Shown: positions 44,689 through 56,929 of the stretch, piece by piece | How positions within the stretch are numbered: the stretch's first letter is position 1 | Layout: every line of letters begins with the position of its first letter | NCBI RefSeq assembly: GCF_030272615.1 | Contig: NC_081412.1 | Coordinates: forward strand, 478,979,157 to 479,043,156 | Source: Cryptomeria japonica | Taxonomy: Eukaryota; Streptophyta; Pinopsida; Cupressales; Cupressaceae | DNA length: 64,000 nt | Direction of reading: 5' to 3' | Notes under the pieces: generated by a model | Databases searched by the model: none | What the model saw: the letters and a program-made list of their open reading frames with translations, nothing else | What the model was told of the DNA's origin: nothing | Program-made: the position numbers and the translations under genes

Positions 44689-46836
44689 GTAAGCCTTCTA
44701 AAGGCCAAAAATATCCTTGAATTTCTTATATAGGTATGTTGTGTTTGTAAATACAAAAATGCTATAACCACTCTATAAATTATGCGATTATAGAAATTTG
44801 TATGGGACAGAAATTGGAGAGGATGTAAGATCTAAAAACTGTAGTTACCATAAAAACAAGATACCGAAATCTTTGTTACTTTGGGTTAAATCCCACAAGG
44901 GTGATTTATAAGCCATTACATGATCTAGATTTACCAATGGGGAAAGAAACGAAATGGTGAAAGCCCCAACTTTTTGGATTACATTCACCATTTCTCTCCT
45001 CCACTAACAAATGCTCAAGGGTGCTTGCATGCTAAGTGGGTTCCCTTGCCCTGTAATAATTAAAAATGTACATGAGGAAAAATATCATTAGTGAATTACC
45101 ACTCATGGAAATCATTGCAAGTAACTTAAAAATACATGGGCCAAGTTCCACAAAAATATTTTTTAAAAAATTAATAATTTTTCCAATTAAAAAAAATGAT
45201 TGAAACCTAAAATTTCTGGAAACTTAAAACTATTTGGACTGCAATGAAAGACACCACCAAAATCTGCAACTTGATTGCAACAAACATTGTTTACAATCCA
45301 ATTATAATTTCGAGTTAGTAAATATTTAATAAAATGAAAGGAAACATTTCTGAAGGAGATATGTGTGCCAAATCAGGCTGAGTAACCCCTAACGACAGTA
45401 TGGCCCCACACTTAGGTAGAGGTTAGTTTTCCACATACTGTTTACATATAACCATTCCAACACCTCCAAGATATCATTTTTTAAGAGTCTGTTTTCTTTT
45501 ATATTTTAAGCAAAAATCTTAAATTTTTGGAAAATGAATTCAAAACAAAGCATTAGTATAATCCAAAAAGCATTTAGAAAATTTCCAATAAAGGTTTAAG
45601 TGCCATCCTAGGCCTAGTAATCTCAACATATAGTATAAGCATGTAATGTCCCCTTTTTGGGATTTGCCTTCGTGTAGTCCTGAGACATCAATTTTTTTTT
45701 TTTCGATAAAAGTGGCTAGGTCACTGAACATTTTATTAATTAATAATAAATCTGAGACAACGATTTCAATTTAAAGTGAGAGTTGTATTATATTAATAAA
45801 CATATTTTTATCAGAATTGAATACATTTCATTATAATATTGACTTAAAATTTTAAGAATAGTTCAGAGGATAGAACTTATCTTGATAACTTTCTCTGATT
45901 TGTATACTTGAAATATATGCCTCAATATTATAAATTGCTGCAGCTCAACTTAGCCTTCAGATTAGAGTAATAAATTCCTCGCAACTTATGCCATAGTTCT
46001 TCCTTTCAACTTGATCGTCAAATCTGCTTATGAAATGATCTCTAACTCCTCATATAAACTTGCTATAAAACTCTTTTATCCGTCTTATCAAACCTGCAAT
46101 CTTATCTTCTCATATTCTTTTTATCAAATCTGGATTGAGGAACACACTCTTCCTCAAATGATCTCCAAATATATTGCATTAATTGAATCATTATTTTTCA
46201 CTTTTCACACCTTATTCATAAAATCTGTGTAAACTTCACTTCATTGATTTCTCCTTGAACAAGCTTCTTATTTTTTCATCACTCATTATTGATTTTACTT
46301 CATGTATCTCTTTACTTCTTTTATCGATGTGTCTCTATATATCTATTGTCCTCTTTATATTTATTTCATTCAATTCATTGCTGCATCATTATTCTCCTTG
46401 GATGATCTTTTCCTCAATGATATTTGGTGTATTAATTTCTTTTTGTCTTTTTAATAGTCACACCACATAATCTATCAATTGATATGTCTTTTCTTCCTTG
46501 CTTTTTTCCATACATTTCTTATTCCTTTTTTATATCCTAATGCCACCAAAGAAAGGGCCACGATTCAATGAAAGGAGGCATTCCTTCCCAATAGACACAT
46601 CTTTTGTTAATATACACATTTTATGCTTTATCGTTGTCTCTTCATAATGAAGCGCTGTTTATTATATATTTAATTGCCTTGTTTACTTTAATCGCTCCCT
46701 TCAAACATATTTGCTGCAATTTGATATTACATAATCATTACTCTTAAATCTAAAAAAATCACCATTCTTTGCTTTTGGTAATAGCCACCTTTATTGTTGC
46801 AAATCGCTGTTTTCTATTCTCAATATAATTGATGTT
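44689..46836. other. Intron 5 (or 3' flank), mostly unassigned
   Basis: AT-rich sequence with pyrimidine-rich stretches at 45950-46500. The only recognisable item is a LINE-type tail at 45692-45750. No exon that continues the phase-2 junction of exon 5 was identified. Confidence 0.4.
45692..45750 (-). mobile_element. LINE/SINE 3' tail
   Basis: On the minus strand, AATAAAATGTTCAGTGACC then CACTTTTATCGAAAAAAAA forms a 3' end with poly(A). It is similar in design to the tail at 1540-1592. Upstream coding sequence was not recognised. Confidence 0.4.
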
Positions 46837-47095
46837 TGTTGATGGTGTTTTTATGCACGATCGAACACAGAATAAGGTATTGAATACTCTATCCTCTCTT
46901 GAACAAAGACTTCCTCAAATGCTGAACACGAAAAGGATCACTTGAGATGACTTGAAGGTTTACAATGTCAGGTCTTGACATGATGGATAGCTTCAATGGT
47001 GTCATGTGTTTGCCGTACCTTCAAAGGTACTTATGTATTGTTCTTCAAGCTCAAGGAATGATCTTCTTCGAATGATGTTGCAATATCACTCTTTT

Positions 47096-47119
47096 CTACT
47101 ACTACTACTACTACTACTA
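47096..47119. repeat. (CTA)8 microsatellite
   Basis: Eight perfect CTA units inside the gypsy LTR. Confidence 0.95.
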
Positions 47120-47333
47120 ATGATCTTTGAAAAAAGGTAAAAAAGGAGTTGGGTTTAGAAATGCTAAACTAATGCTAAGAATGCAAGACAATGGATAATC
47201 TCCAGTGAGCTCAACTAAGCTTTGCTTTGACATGCCATGAACATGTCCACAAAGCTAGTGCGATCTTCTAGGGATAGCTTGAAGATTTTCAAATCACTAC
47301 CACAAGCATAGATACCTTCAAGGTGAAACATAT

Positions 47334-47662
47334 TGTTAGAGTAATCTTTTATTGGCTAATAATTATTTATTTAATTATTAGTCTATTATACTCTATGCTT
47401 AAGCTAAACTTAGGAATCTTATAATTCTTTAGGGTTTTCACCTTTAGGGTTTTGAGTATCCTTTTATAAGGATTCTTTCTTTGTATTTTCATAACAACTG
47501 TAATTATTGAATTGCATTCTTGTTGCATAATCAATATGACTCCTTTTTTCTGGATCTCTGAATTTTGGTCTCCATAGCTTTTTTGCTTCTCTCCTTCTGT
47601 GATAGGTTTGCATGCAGATGATCTTTGGGAGCTATAGAGTTGATTTTTCCTCAACTCCTATA
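47334..47662 (+). repeat. Left LTR of the copia-like element
   Basis: TG...TA ends. About 58 bases present here near 47427-47489, including TTTAGGGTTTTCACC, are absent from the right LTR. Elsewhere the two LTRs match closely with scattered substitutions. Confidence 0.9.
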
Positions 47663-48634
47663 TGGTATTAGAGCTCCAGATCTGCATGCTCCTGTTCTCT
47701 TCATGAGAGATTTTGGGCCTTGTTCTTCAGATCTGTCTATTCGGAGGTTTGTGCAGTTGCTTTTTTCTGTTTTTGGGGGTAGCTGATTTTTGGTACATTT
47801 TGGTGCCAAAAGGACTTTACGGTTGGATTCAGAAGGCTGATTCCATGAATTTTGATATATAATTTGACTATTTTTAGTGACAAAGGCATTTGGGCCATGA
47901 TTTTTTCATTGGCACACTTTACAAGGCACAAAAAATCTGTACGACTGTACCTGCAAATGCGTCAGAAAATTTTCGTCAAAAAAAATTACCCTCTTTATGC
48001 CCTACAAGAGGGGTTTTTTTCTTTTGGCTGTAACTAGGTCAAATGGAGGCGCTTTTTCAAAAACCTTATATCGTCGGAAAGCTCTTTCCAAGCTCTATCC
48101 AGATTTGAAGGTTTGAATTTTTTTTTTTTTTTTGATGGTGTTTATTGCTGTCAAAGCCAGAGGTTCATTTTTGCACTCCGAGAGACATAACTTGAGCATC
48201 CAACCTCTGTTTTTCGTAAACTTTATATTATTGGAAAACTTGTTTTGTGTTCTCTCCATTCATATGAGTTTTCTTTCCAGATTCTGCTCCAGGTATATTT
48301 TATTGATATTTTTGCTTTTCAGCACTCTGGTGAATATCTTGGATGTTTCAGGTCCTGAGATCTCTTTCTTTGAGTAGGATGTCTCATCTTTGACTGTTCT
48401 TTCTATATTTCCAGTCTTCTGTCTTTTTTGATCATTGTAGCATTTTATTTATGCAAACGCACTGAGATAAAGTGCTACCATGCATTGTATACTTGGGATC
48501 TTGCACATCTTGTGCCTTATTGTACATGCACTACTTATAAAGTGCCATGGGAGGTTGATGTTTGCCTTTGTTTGCCATCTACCTTTGTCACGTGAGTGTT
48601 CTTTCCACGACATTAGCCTTGTGATGCGTGTGAA

Positions 48635-49237
48635 GTGAGTGTTCCTTCCATGACACTATGTACTTTCTCTGCACCTTCGATGTTCCTGGTTCTTCGACAT
48701 GAAGTTCTTGTTGGCCGTTCTTTTCAGTGTACCTGTCCCTCTCCCTTTTCAGCATTATGGGGAGGCTTGTCCTGTTGTTCTGATACTTCCTTGGTTCGAT
48801 TGATCATCTCTTTAGGCTTTGGTGTTTCATGCCATCTGTATCTTCGAGTTCAGTTGTTTGCCTTCGTTTGCCATCTGATTCGAGTAGTGTCATTTGAGGG
48901 CACTCATGCAGATTATAATCTTCTCTACCTGGTCATGTTCTATTTCAGAGGAGGTTCTTCAGACCAACAATTACTCTTCGACAGTGTTTGGAACTATTTC
49001 ATGCTTCAGTGGTGTTCTTCATGCTTTTTTTGGTTCCTATCTTTTGGAACACTTTTGTTTGGAGGCTTCTTAGTCCTTCACTTGAGCTTTCATCTCTTCT
49101 TGGAGAGGAGTTTTGTTCCCACAAGGTTTTCTGTTTTTTCTCCACTTTACAAAGATTTTATTGTACTTGGGTACCTCATCAGGCCTAGTTGCCGGGACCC
49201 ATTGTTGCTTTCATGCATTTTTTACATGTTTTTTTAG
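48635..49237 (+). other. Open stretch in the copia-like interior, probably not a gene
   Basis: A 200-codon frame that is Phe-, Ser-, Cys- and Leu-rich, with no gag, protease, RT or integrase motif. A related phrase GTTTGCC.TCGTTTGCCATCT occurs at about 48560 and 48856. I regard it as chance opening in T-rich leader-like DNA. Confidence 0.4.
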
Positions 49238-49284
49238 TCCTTAGTTGTTTTTTAGCTACTCCCTAAGTTCATCTTAAGGGGGGG

Positions 49285-49555
49285 TGTTAGAGTAATATTT
49301 TATTAGCTAATAATTATTTATTTAATTATTAGTCTATTATAGTCTATGCTTAAGCTGAACTTAGGAATCTTATAATTATTGTCATAACAACTGTAATTAT
49401 TGAATTGCATTCTTGTTGTACAATCAATATGACTCCTTTTTTCTGAATCTCTGAATTCTGACCTTCATAGTTTTTCTGCTTCTCTCCTTCTGTGACAGGT
49501 TTGCATGCAGGTGATCTTTGGGAGCTGTAGAGTTGATTTTTCCTCAACTCCTATA
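49285..49555 (+). repeat. Right LTR of the copia-like element
   Basis: It begins TGTTAGAGTAATATTT right after the G-run and ends CTATA before CATAT. It is shorter than the left LTR by one internal deletion. Confidence 0.9.
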
Positions 49556-50114
49556 CATATCAATGAAGAAATAGTAATTGAAGTTAAGCTTGGCTAAAAA
49601 TAGGTTCAGTTGACTATGTAGGATACTTCACCATCGATGGAGTACTAGTAGTATGAAGTTATGAACAATAGGAGCTTCACTATCAATCATGCACATGCAT
49701 CTTCCATTCATCTTTATACTTAAAACAAATTCTATTTTTTTTTTTTCTTTTTAAATATTAAGTTCTCTCATAAAAGGATGAAAAAACAAGCAAATGCTCC
49801 AAAACACAATAAGTCACCAACACTTCAATGATTTTATTAATTCTGGCAGCATCTAAGCAACAATTCTTTAAAAGTCTTCTACACGATCTTGTACAAATGA
49901 AATGAGTGGGGCTCATATAGTGCTCCCAAATACAATGAATGGCCAAGATTAAATCAAAATCAGGGGCCAAGATCTTGCTACCTAAACCCTGGGTTTGTTA
50001 CTTCAAAACCTAATCATTGCAAATTATTAAAGATCAGCCAGTGGGAATGTGACATCCATTTGGCACAAACATCGAGGAAAAAATCTCCAATAAGAAAAAT
50101 GCAGCCACATAGGA

Positions 50115-53100
50115 TCATAACAAACCATCTTCTAGAAGTTTGTTTCCCTTATCCTTTTCTTTTGTTGCACATTCCATGAATTTGGACATCATGAATTTAA
50201 TTTCAGTAATTGGAGTAGCATGCACGTTTTTCAACTGTTCCTCCATGAAGCTCACTTCGTCTAAGACAGAGGCAAAGGTTTTCTCCCATCCTAGCTCAAA
50301 ATCTCTAGTCTTGTTGGCAAGTATCATGACTGAGTGTATGTCATCCAACTACTTCTCTAAAGGCAATCCGTCTGTTCCAAAGAATATAACTTTCACTTTC
50401 TCAATCAGCCGTTTGACATCTATGTGAATTCCTTTGTTCATTTCCTTCTCAAGTATGATCTCATTCTCGGCTACCTTCACAATCTTATCATGTATCAAGT
50501 TTATTGCATCATCGACTTGAGTGCATCCATTGCTGATATCCTCGAAAATAACCTTTCTCATTTGGAGCAAGTTATACCACTGCTGAAAATCAGGTGATTG
50601 CTCGTTCTTCAACACTCCTCCATTCACCAAAGTTTTCTTAGGTAGATTCTTCATTGCTTGCAGACTCAACTTGGTGTAATCTCGGATGAAAACAAAAGTA
50701 TCATAGGCTGCCATGAGGATTTGAGTCCTTTCATGAACGCTTGTGGCTTTATCAAATATCCTTACTAGCTCCTTCACAAATGCATTCACCTTCTTGAAAG
50801 ACTTATTTATCCAAGTCTCCATCAAGTGGGCCGAAGTTCTCTTTTTCTCTAAATTATCAACTGAGTCTAGAGGAAGCAGCAGTGGTGGCGTAGCTGAAGG
50901 ATCATGTTGCCTTAGCGGTTCCTTGAATTGCTGCAAGTAGCTTCTTAACGCACTCACTTGTTTCTCTAGTTTCTTGTTCTTCTCTACTTCCAACTTCAAC
51001 ATATCGTGGATTGTTTTCACTGTATCATTCAAGTCTTCCATGGCTTGCTCGGTGGTGGGAGAACCTAATTCAATAGTTGCCAAATCATACTCGTCTGTTG
51101 TGATCTCGCCCTCTAGTTTATCTACTCTTGATGTGGCAATCTGTATCACTTGAGATCCTGTATCATCCCTTGTTATCTATGACATCTTAGTTGCTTTCCT
51201 CTTCTCAACTATCTCTTGAGTTTTGTTTAGAAAACTGTCTAAGTCATCCAAAGGCTCTTCTTTTATCACTATGACTTCCTTTGCTAGTCTCTCCTTGAGC
51301 CATGCTGGGATAGCAGATTTCTCTTCTCCTACTTGGACCTCCTTAAGCTGTTGGTCTTCTCGGGGTGGAGAGGTTACTTCTTCTTCATTTTTAATATCTA
51401 TATATTCATCTCCACCTGCCTTGCTATTAGCTTGCTCATGTGGAACTGAATTGTCTTGAACTAGTGGTTGCTTTCCTTTATCTGTCCTTTCACATTTGCT
51501 ATTTTGGACTATAGATTCCATGGATTCATTCACTCCATGATCTATGCTTCCTCTTGGCCACTGACTCTCCTGAATGGCTGCCTGATTCATCTCTACTTCA
51601 TGTATGGAGGAAGTCCTAGTAGAAGGGCAGCCTGAATTTGATTTATGCTTCTTGTGTGAAGGCCCTTCCTTGTGACTTTATTCTCTTTGATCCTTGAGAG
51701 TGAGCTGAGTGATTAGCGCTTTCATTGACGCTCATGCTTTCTATATCCTCATCGAATGATACTGTCTCTCCCATCAGTTCGAAAGTCAGCTATGCATTCT
51801 TGCTCCTCAACTTCTGAATTTGGATGTTTACCCATCGTTGTGTGTATGCTAAGAATGGTTTCATCAAATCTTTCAAATTGGTGATCTCTACATCAATCCA
51901 ATTGACCTTCACCTCTTTGTTTTTCTCTCGCTCATACACTAGTTGAAGGCACGACTATCCTGAGCTTGATCTGGAATGTCGAAAACTTTGCACATCTTGA
52001 TGATGTCAATTGGTAGTCTTGAGCACATCTTTCTTCTTATGTCTAAATCATCTTGGGCATTCATCCAGTAGTCTTCCAACAGTAGCTTGTGCTTATGTTT
52101 TCTTCCGTTAGCTCTTCTCATGTTACTGTAAGGATCAAATTTATCTCTAGAGAAGTATGGAATAAGGAAGTGAGATCTTAATTCTTCTTTTGATTTCTCT
52201 GCTACCTGTAGGGATGGACAAACTTCCATTGATTGCCCAACCAAGATGAGAAAAGCAATTCCCGTCTCGTGTCTATTCTTTTGCACTTTATCATATGCAG
52301 GCGACAGTCTCACCAACTCAAGTAGTACTATCTTGTTGGTAGCATGTAGGGCAGACAAGAGCATCCTTGAATTCTATTGTAGGTGAACTTGGGAAATTGG
52401 ATATACCAAGCACCGAATTCTTTACTAGTTCTTTTGCTTGCGGAGATAGTCTTTGATGTATGCCTCTTTGCAAGGTTTTTGTTGAGTGCATGGTGAAAGC
52501 ATCGTTCACCATCTTGTAATGTGTTTTGCTAGGGTAGTGTAGTTGGGTGTAGGATTTGCATGCTCTCATCTCTCCAACTTCCATTCCTATTGGACCTCTA
52601 TACATTAATCTTGCATGTTCATAAGCTCTGGCTAGTGAATATACGAGATAGGAACTCATGTAGAATGTCTTAGTGCGCTGGAGTCTCTTCAACTGTATGT
52701 CAATGTTATTGCTTATAATTCTTTCCCAGTTGATCTTCTCTCTTCTGGTTGATATTGTCTCCATGAAGTAGAACATCCAATTCTCAAATTAATATGCTTG
52801 AGGAGTTCCTGTAACTTGGTTGAGTGGAGTGATCAAATCACCAAACTCTTCCTTGAAATCAATTCTGTGTAGCCAGTTGGGTTCCTTTGATAAGTCGGAT
52901 CTAGTCTTTAATACCCAATACTTGTTGATTTTGCCCAGGCATTTGTTGGGATCATCCTCATAGATTGCTTGCGTTCCTTCTTTGCTCTTATAAACCATGC
53001 CTTTATGATCGTGCACGTGGAAAGCTTCATCGACGACTGTCTTTAGATAGGTATGCAAGTACTCTACCATTAGGTGCCACTACAGTTCTACTGTTGGCAC

Positions 53101-53230
53101 CATAATGTCTGGCGCATTCTACTATCAATTCATTGCATTGGATGGCCAGAAGGAAACCCGCTACATTCACTATCCTGCTCTTGATCATCTTTCTTGAGAA
53201 TCCGGAAGGCTTGTTTGTTTATAGGGGACC
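50115..53230 (-). pseudogene. Long accessory reading frame of the gypsy element
   Basis: Reading leftward from about 53230, some 1,000 codons remain legible with a few stops and one clear frame shift near 52364. Stops lie near 52788, 51937, 51177 and 50349, plus others between 51600 and 51937. Legible words in order: VAGFLLAIQCNELIVECARH, CLGKINKYWVLKTRSDLS, IDFKEEFGDLITPLNQV, FYMSSYLVYSLARAYEHARL, YDKVQKNRHETGIAFLILVG, then charged, coiled-coil-like parts such as MLKLEVEKNKKLEKQV and LMETWINKSFKKVNAFVKEL. There is no RT, RNase H, integrase or CCHC motif. It follows the RT on the same strand and runs to within 60 bases of the 3' LTR. It may be a lineage-specific accessory protein or one brought in by recombination; function unknown. 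Confidence 0.6.
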
Positions 53231-53297
53231 TTGGAACTTCTTCATTTCAGTTTGTCTGAGATTAGTGTCTCCTGCATTGCTCCAAAATGATGTGATC

Positions 53298-53966
53298 TTA
53301 GTGTCTCCTACATTGCTCCTTCCAAGACTTGCTTAATATGAGTATGTCATCAAAGAATATGAGCATAAACTTCCTCAACTGTTTCTGGAAGATTTTGTTC
53401 ATGCATGACTGGAATGTGGCAGGGGCGTTAGTCAAGCCAAAGGGCATGACTAGGAATTCAAAATGCCCAAAGTGGCATCTAAAAGTAGTCTTCTCTACAT
53501 CTGATGCTCTCATCCTAATCTTATGATACCTTGATCTAAGATTGATCTTTGAGAAGAACACTGCACCATGTAGCTCATCAATGAGCTTATCAATTCTCGG
53601 GATAGGATACCGATTCTTAATAGTTTTTTGATTCAAGGCCCGGTAGTCCACGCACGTGCGCATGGTCCCATCCTTCTTTTTCACCAAGACCACAACCAAA
53701 GCAAATGGGCTCTTGCTTGGCCATATGTAACCCATATCAAGCAGCTCCTGGATTGCTTTCTCGATCTCATCCTTTTGCTTCTTGGGGTAGCGGTAAGGAG
53801 TAGTCATTACCGGTTTTGCTCCTTGTTCCAACTCAATGATATGCTCAGTCCCTCTTTCAGGAGGTCTTCCAGGAGGAGGATTTTCAAACACCTTACTCCT
53901 CTTGGTAATCAAAGCTAAAATGTCTTCGCGATAGCTCCATTTCTCTTCTGGTGATTTGGAAGGCAT
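53298..53966 (-). pseudogene. Gypsy reverse transcriptase, truncated after the catalytic box
   Basis: 222 codons. An N-terminal linker (PPGRPPERGTEHIIELE, TTPYRYPKKQKDEIEKAI) leads into RT blocks WPSKSPFALVVVLVKKKDG, RTCVDYRALNQKTIKNRYP, FFSKINLRSRYHKIRM, TTFRCHFGHFEFLVMPFGL and FMLIFFDDILILSKSWKEQ. The family block normally reads KIDLRSGYHQI, so the first catalytic Asp is replaced by Asn and a Gly by Arg. The FFDD box is intact. Similarity stops right after SKSWKEQ and a stop follows. The enzyme would lack its thumb and RNase H and cannot work. Confidence 0.85.
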
Positions 53967-54085
53967 GACCTTGATCTCAAGAGGTCTATCAAGTGGTGGT
54001 TTCCCAAAGACCTTACTTGTTTATGTAATCAGTGCTTAATGTCTGCAGAGTAGCTGCTCTTGTCTTCCAATGGATTTGACGACAT
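53840..54085 (-). repeat. Tandem duplication of the protease-RT linker
   Basis: About 117 bases (39 codons) occur twice. One copy reads KSPEEKWSYREDILALI, RSKVFENPPPGRPPE. The upstream one reads SNPLEDKSSYSADI and, in a shifted frame, TSKVFGKPPLDRPLEIK. Only one copy is expected between protease and RT. Confidence 0.6.
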
Positions 54086-54580
54086 TATCAAACACTTTGC
54101 TGCCCACTCCACTTGGTCATGGCGGATCAGCCTCTCCATCCTCTTCAATGAAACAACTCTAACTCCTCCATTTGATATTCCTCTCAATACCACCTTCTTC
54201 CCATCGGACATGAATTTCAGCTCCATGGTTTGCAAATTTAATGTGATCTCACCAAGAGATCTCAGCCACTGAATCCCAAGGACTGCATCATCAGTCCCTC
54301 CAATGCTAACCACAAAGAAATCATCTCGAATCTCATGGTTTCCCAACTTCAGAGACATGTTGGAAATCATTCGGTTGCAAGATATAGTGGAGCCATCAGC
54401 TACCATGACTTTGAAGCCTTCTACTTCCTCTGCCACTAGCCCCCTCTTTACAACAATTCTCTCATCAATGAAATTATGAGTCGCTCCTGTGTCAATGAGA
54501 GCAATGCCACGATGTTCTCCTATCACACCCCAAACTCTAAAGGACTCATTCTTGTGAATGCTCGAGAGTTGAGCAACCAC
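54029..54580 (-). pseudogene. Gypsy retropepsin-like protease
   Basis: 183 codons. The active-site motif is ALIDTGATHNFID, followed by VMVADGSTISCNRMI (flap region), LGNHEIRDDFFVV and DAVLGIQWLRSLGEI, the usual ILG/VLG block of Ty3 proteases. In the family it processes the Gag-Pol polyprotein inside the virus-like particle. The frame ends at 54029, so it is separated from RT by a stop and a shift. The upstream gag is missing beyond about 54655. Confidence 0.85.
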
Positions 54581-54655
54581 TCCTCTGTCTTTTGACTCAG
54601 TTTCAGGCCCTTCTCAAACTTCCTATCCCGAGAATTGAATTCTGCAATTGATTTT

Positions 54656-56929
54656 GGGCATGGGAGCTGGTATTGCTATAATAAGATTGGGAATGTACAT
54701 TGCTGATCCCTGCCTTAGTCTGGAAGGTACAATTGTCCTGTTTTGGCATATTGATACTGCTTGGTGTTTCCAAATGACAATCTATTCTGTAGGACAAGTT
54801 CATTTGATTGGTCTGGACTCTAATTCCTTATTTTATGCTTCATTTTTGTGCAAAGCCATATCTCTATTTGTATTTGCAAATATGCAACTTTATTGATCTA
54901 AAAATCTACAAATAAAGGTTAGAAATTGATAGCTTCAATCTTGTTTTTAAATCTGCAATTTTCTGTTATCTTTGAAACATGATTTTGTTCTATTTTGCTT
55001 TCATATATTGTGCATAAATGGTTTATATTCAGCTTGTAGATTCTTGAATCAAAGTTAGCTCAGGCCAATCTCCAATTTGATTGAATCATGGTTCTTGCGG
55101 CCTTATTCTTGTTTTTCGAGTCTCGAGCGCTTCAAAGTCCGAAGGGATCCCCTTTCTGAAGGAACCACATGGCAGTCTCTTGTTCTTTTCCTCAAAGAGA
55201 TCTCGCGGATTTTGTTAGACTTCGTCAAGCTGCCATGTAGAGTTCTTACGTCCTCTTCAATAGCTTTCTATCTTAAAATGGTTTTGTGGCAGAACATTAC
55301 ACATACATGGAGGCCCCGCGAAAGAATGCAGTGGTCAAGGAGGGAGACTTTCAGGACTTCCCGCCAATGCACCTTGTGTTCAAGGTTGGGATGGAGTATG
55401 TAATGAGCTATGCTCATAGCAGACAAGCCACTTGTCACTAGGGCGAAGCTTCCAGAGTTTTTTGAGCTCAGTTAAAGGAAAAAGTGCATCGTTGATTTGG
55501 AAAACCGCCCAAAAGTAGACACAGATTGACTTAAGTCGGGAAGAAAGCACAAAAAAGTAGAAAAGAGGAAGATCAATGTTGTAATCATCTTGATCAAAAC
55601 CATAAACAATCCAGGTGGTGGTCATGCCATGCACATGCAATCAAAAGAAATGATTTGGATCTCCAACACATAGGAAGTCGCAACGGTCGCTATGATAAGA
55701 TGGACACTTGGCAAATATGCATAGGAGTCTTCAGTTGTGAAAATCATTCCCAGGAAGGGGGGAAGATTCTATAAAAGCTCATGGGAATTCCTGTTATAGG
55801 AGTTCAACACTTCCTAAAAGTGAGGATTTTGTAATCCCCTTTCTCACAAAAAATAGGAATAATGATTTCAGTTCAGTTGTTTGCATTTGTGATCAGACCT
55901 TAGCATGTTTGTTCTTAGGTAGAGCATAGAACTTTGCCTTTGTTTGACTTTCGCTTGTTTTATTTAAGTTAACATGGTTTGTGTCGCTTTGATTTGGAAG
56001 TGGTTGCTATATACTCATTTCAGCTTCTCTATTTCTTAGTTAATCTAGGTATTATGGATCATGTAGTATCTTTCACTCTTCCATTTTCCTCAAGTTAGGA
56101 ATTAGATTTAGATTATGCTCTAAGAAATCAAATAAGAAGAATGCTTAATTATTGTAAAAATCCCAAAGGACTTGTGCTTCTACCGAGCCTTGGCAAGTGC
56201 CTCCCATAGGGAATTTGAATGTTATGCCCTATGTCCGTGTCACTTTGTGCATTCCGTTCTTCTCCTAACAATGAAGGGTTGTGATGTGATGTGCTCATTC
56301 CCAAAAACTAATGCCTCCTTATGATTCTGACAAAAGGGGGGTTTTAGAGTGTTGTAAATGCTTTGTATTTGCGTATCTCCCTGTTTAGCTTCTTTTCATG
56401 TTTTCCTCCTTCCCTTTTTCCATCACCCTCTAAAAAGATGAAGAGCTGGCTTCTAAAATCCTAGAGGTCCTTTCATAGATTGCAAATTGATGTCCTAGGT
56501 CTTTGTGAAACTTCCAGACTGTCCTTACTAAGGCATAAGTCTTTTAGGGATCAACACTACTAAACTTGCAACAACCAATAAGCAAATAGTAAAGCCAATC
56601 AAACAACAGATTGGTTGTATTCAGAACAACATAACACATTCAAAAAAATAAAAAAATTCCAAAGTGGGATATTACATTGATTGAGTGACTTATTTCCTCT
56701 TTGCAATGGATAAGATTAGGCTTGTTTTAAAGCAAAGCTTTAATGAGATTATTTTATTATTATTTGATTCCCAAAAGTTACTTTTGAAGGGCAAAAAAAT
56801 ATGAGCCTTTACCACATAATTAAATAAGGATATTTGAGAAAGTAATAAAAAAGGGTATTTAATGATGAAACTTAAGATTATGCTGCAAAGATTGTCATTT
56901 GAAGGTGAAGTCAAGTCATTGTGTTTCGG
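54656..56929. other. Unassigned sequence
   Basis: No recognised element. A 44-codon ATG frame at 55307-55441 is noted separately. The remainder shows only unremarkable AT-rich DNA. Confidence 0.4.
55307..55441 (+). other. Small open frame of unknown nature
   Basis: ATG to TAG, 44 codons, beginning MEAPRKNAVVKEGDFQDFPP and ending with Cys-His. It has protein-like composition (mixed charge, Met-Glu-Tyr, no low complexity) and locally higher GC. It could be a gene fragment or captured exon. I recognise no family. Confidence 0.25.

Larger units (their letters stand above)
47334..49555 (+). mobile_element. Complete non-autonomous copia-like LTR element
   Basis: LTRs lie at 47334-47662 (329 bases) and 49285-49555 (271 bases), both beginning TGTTAGAGTAAT and ending CTCCTATA. 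A primer-binding site TGGTATTAGAGCTC (47663-47676) follows the left LTR. It differs by one base over 12 from the initiator tRNA-Met site TGGTATCAGAGC. A polypurine tract AAGGGGGGG (49276-49284) precedes the right LTR. The five-base target CATAT is duplicated at 47329-47333 and 49556-49560. The 1.6-kb interior has no gag or pol motif, so the element depends on a partner for copying. It splits the gypsy LTR and is therefore younger than it. Confidence 0.9.
46837..50054 (-). mobile_element. 3' LTR of the gypsy element, in two pieces
   Basis: The pieces 46837-47333 and 49561-50054 together make about 1.0 kb, close to the 1.1 kb of the copy at 32363-33471. The minus strand starts near TGTCACATTCCC and ends CATCAACA. 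A TATA-like CACTATATGAGC lies near 49920. The (CTA)8 microsatellite at 47096-47119 is inside it. Confidence 0.6.
46837..54655 (-). mobile_element. Gypsy element with accessory frame; LTR split by a copia-like insert
   Basis: Read on the minus strand from a truncation at about 54655, the order is: protease, RT up to just after the FFDD box, a long accessory frame, then a 3' LTR (50054 to 46837) interrupted at 47334-49555 by another element. RNase H, integrase and the 5' LTR with gag are absent. Pieces of LTR left and right of the insert match in order the LTR at 32363-33471. All frames contain stops or shifts. Confidence 0.7.

Noticed and set aside
48635-49237. 200-codon frame as gag of the copia-like element
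   Set aside because: No CCHC knuckle or capsid-like pattern, and it is too far from the PBS.
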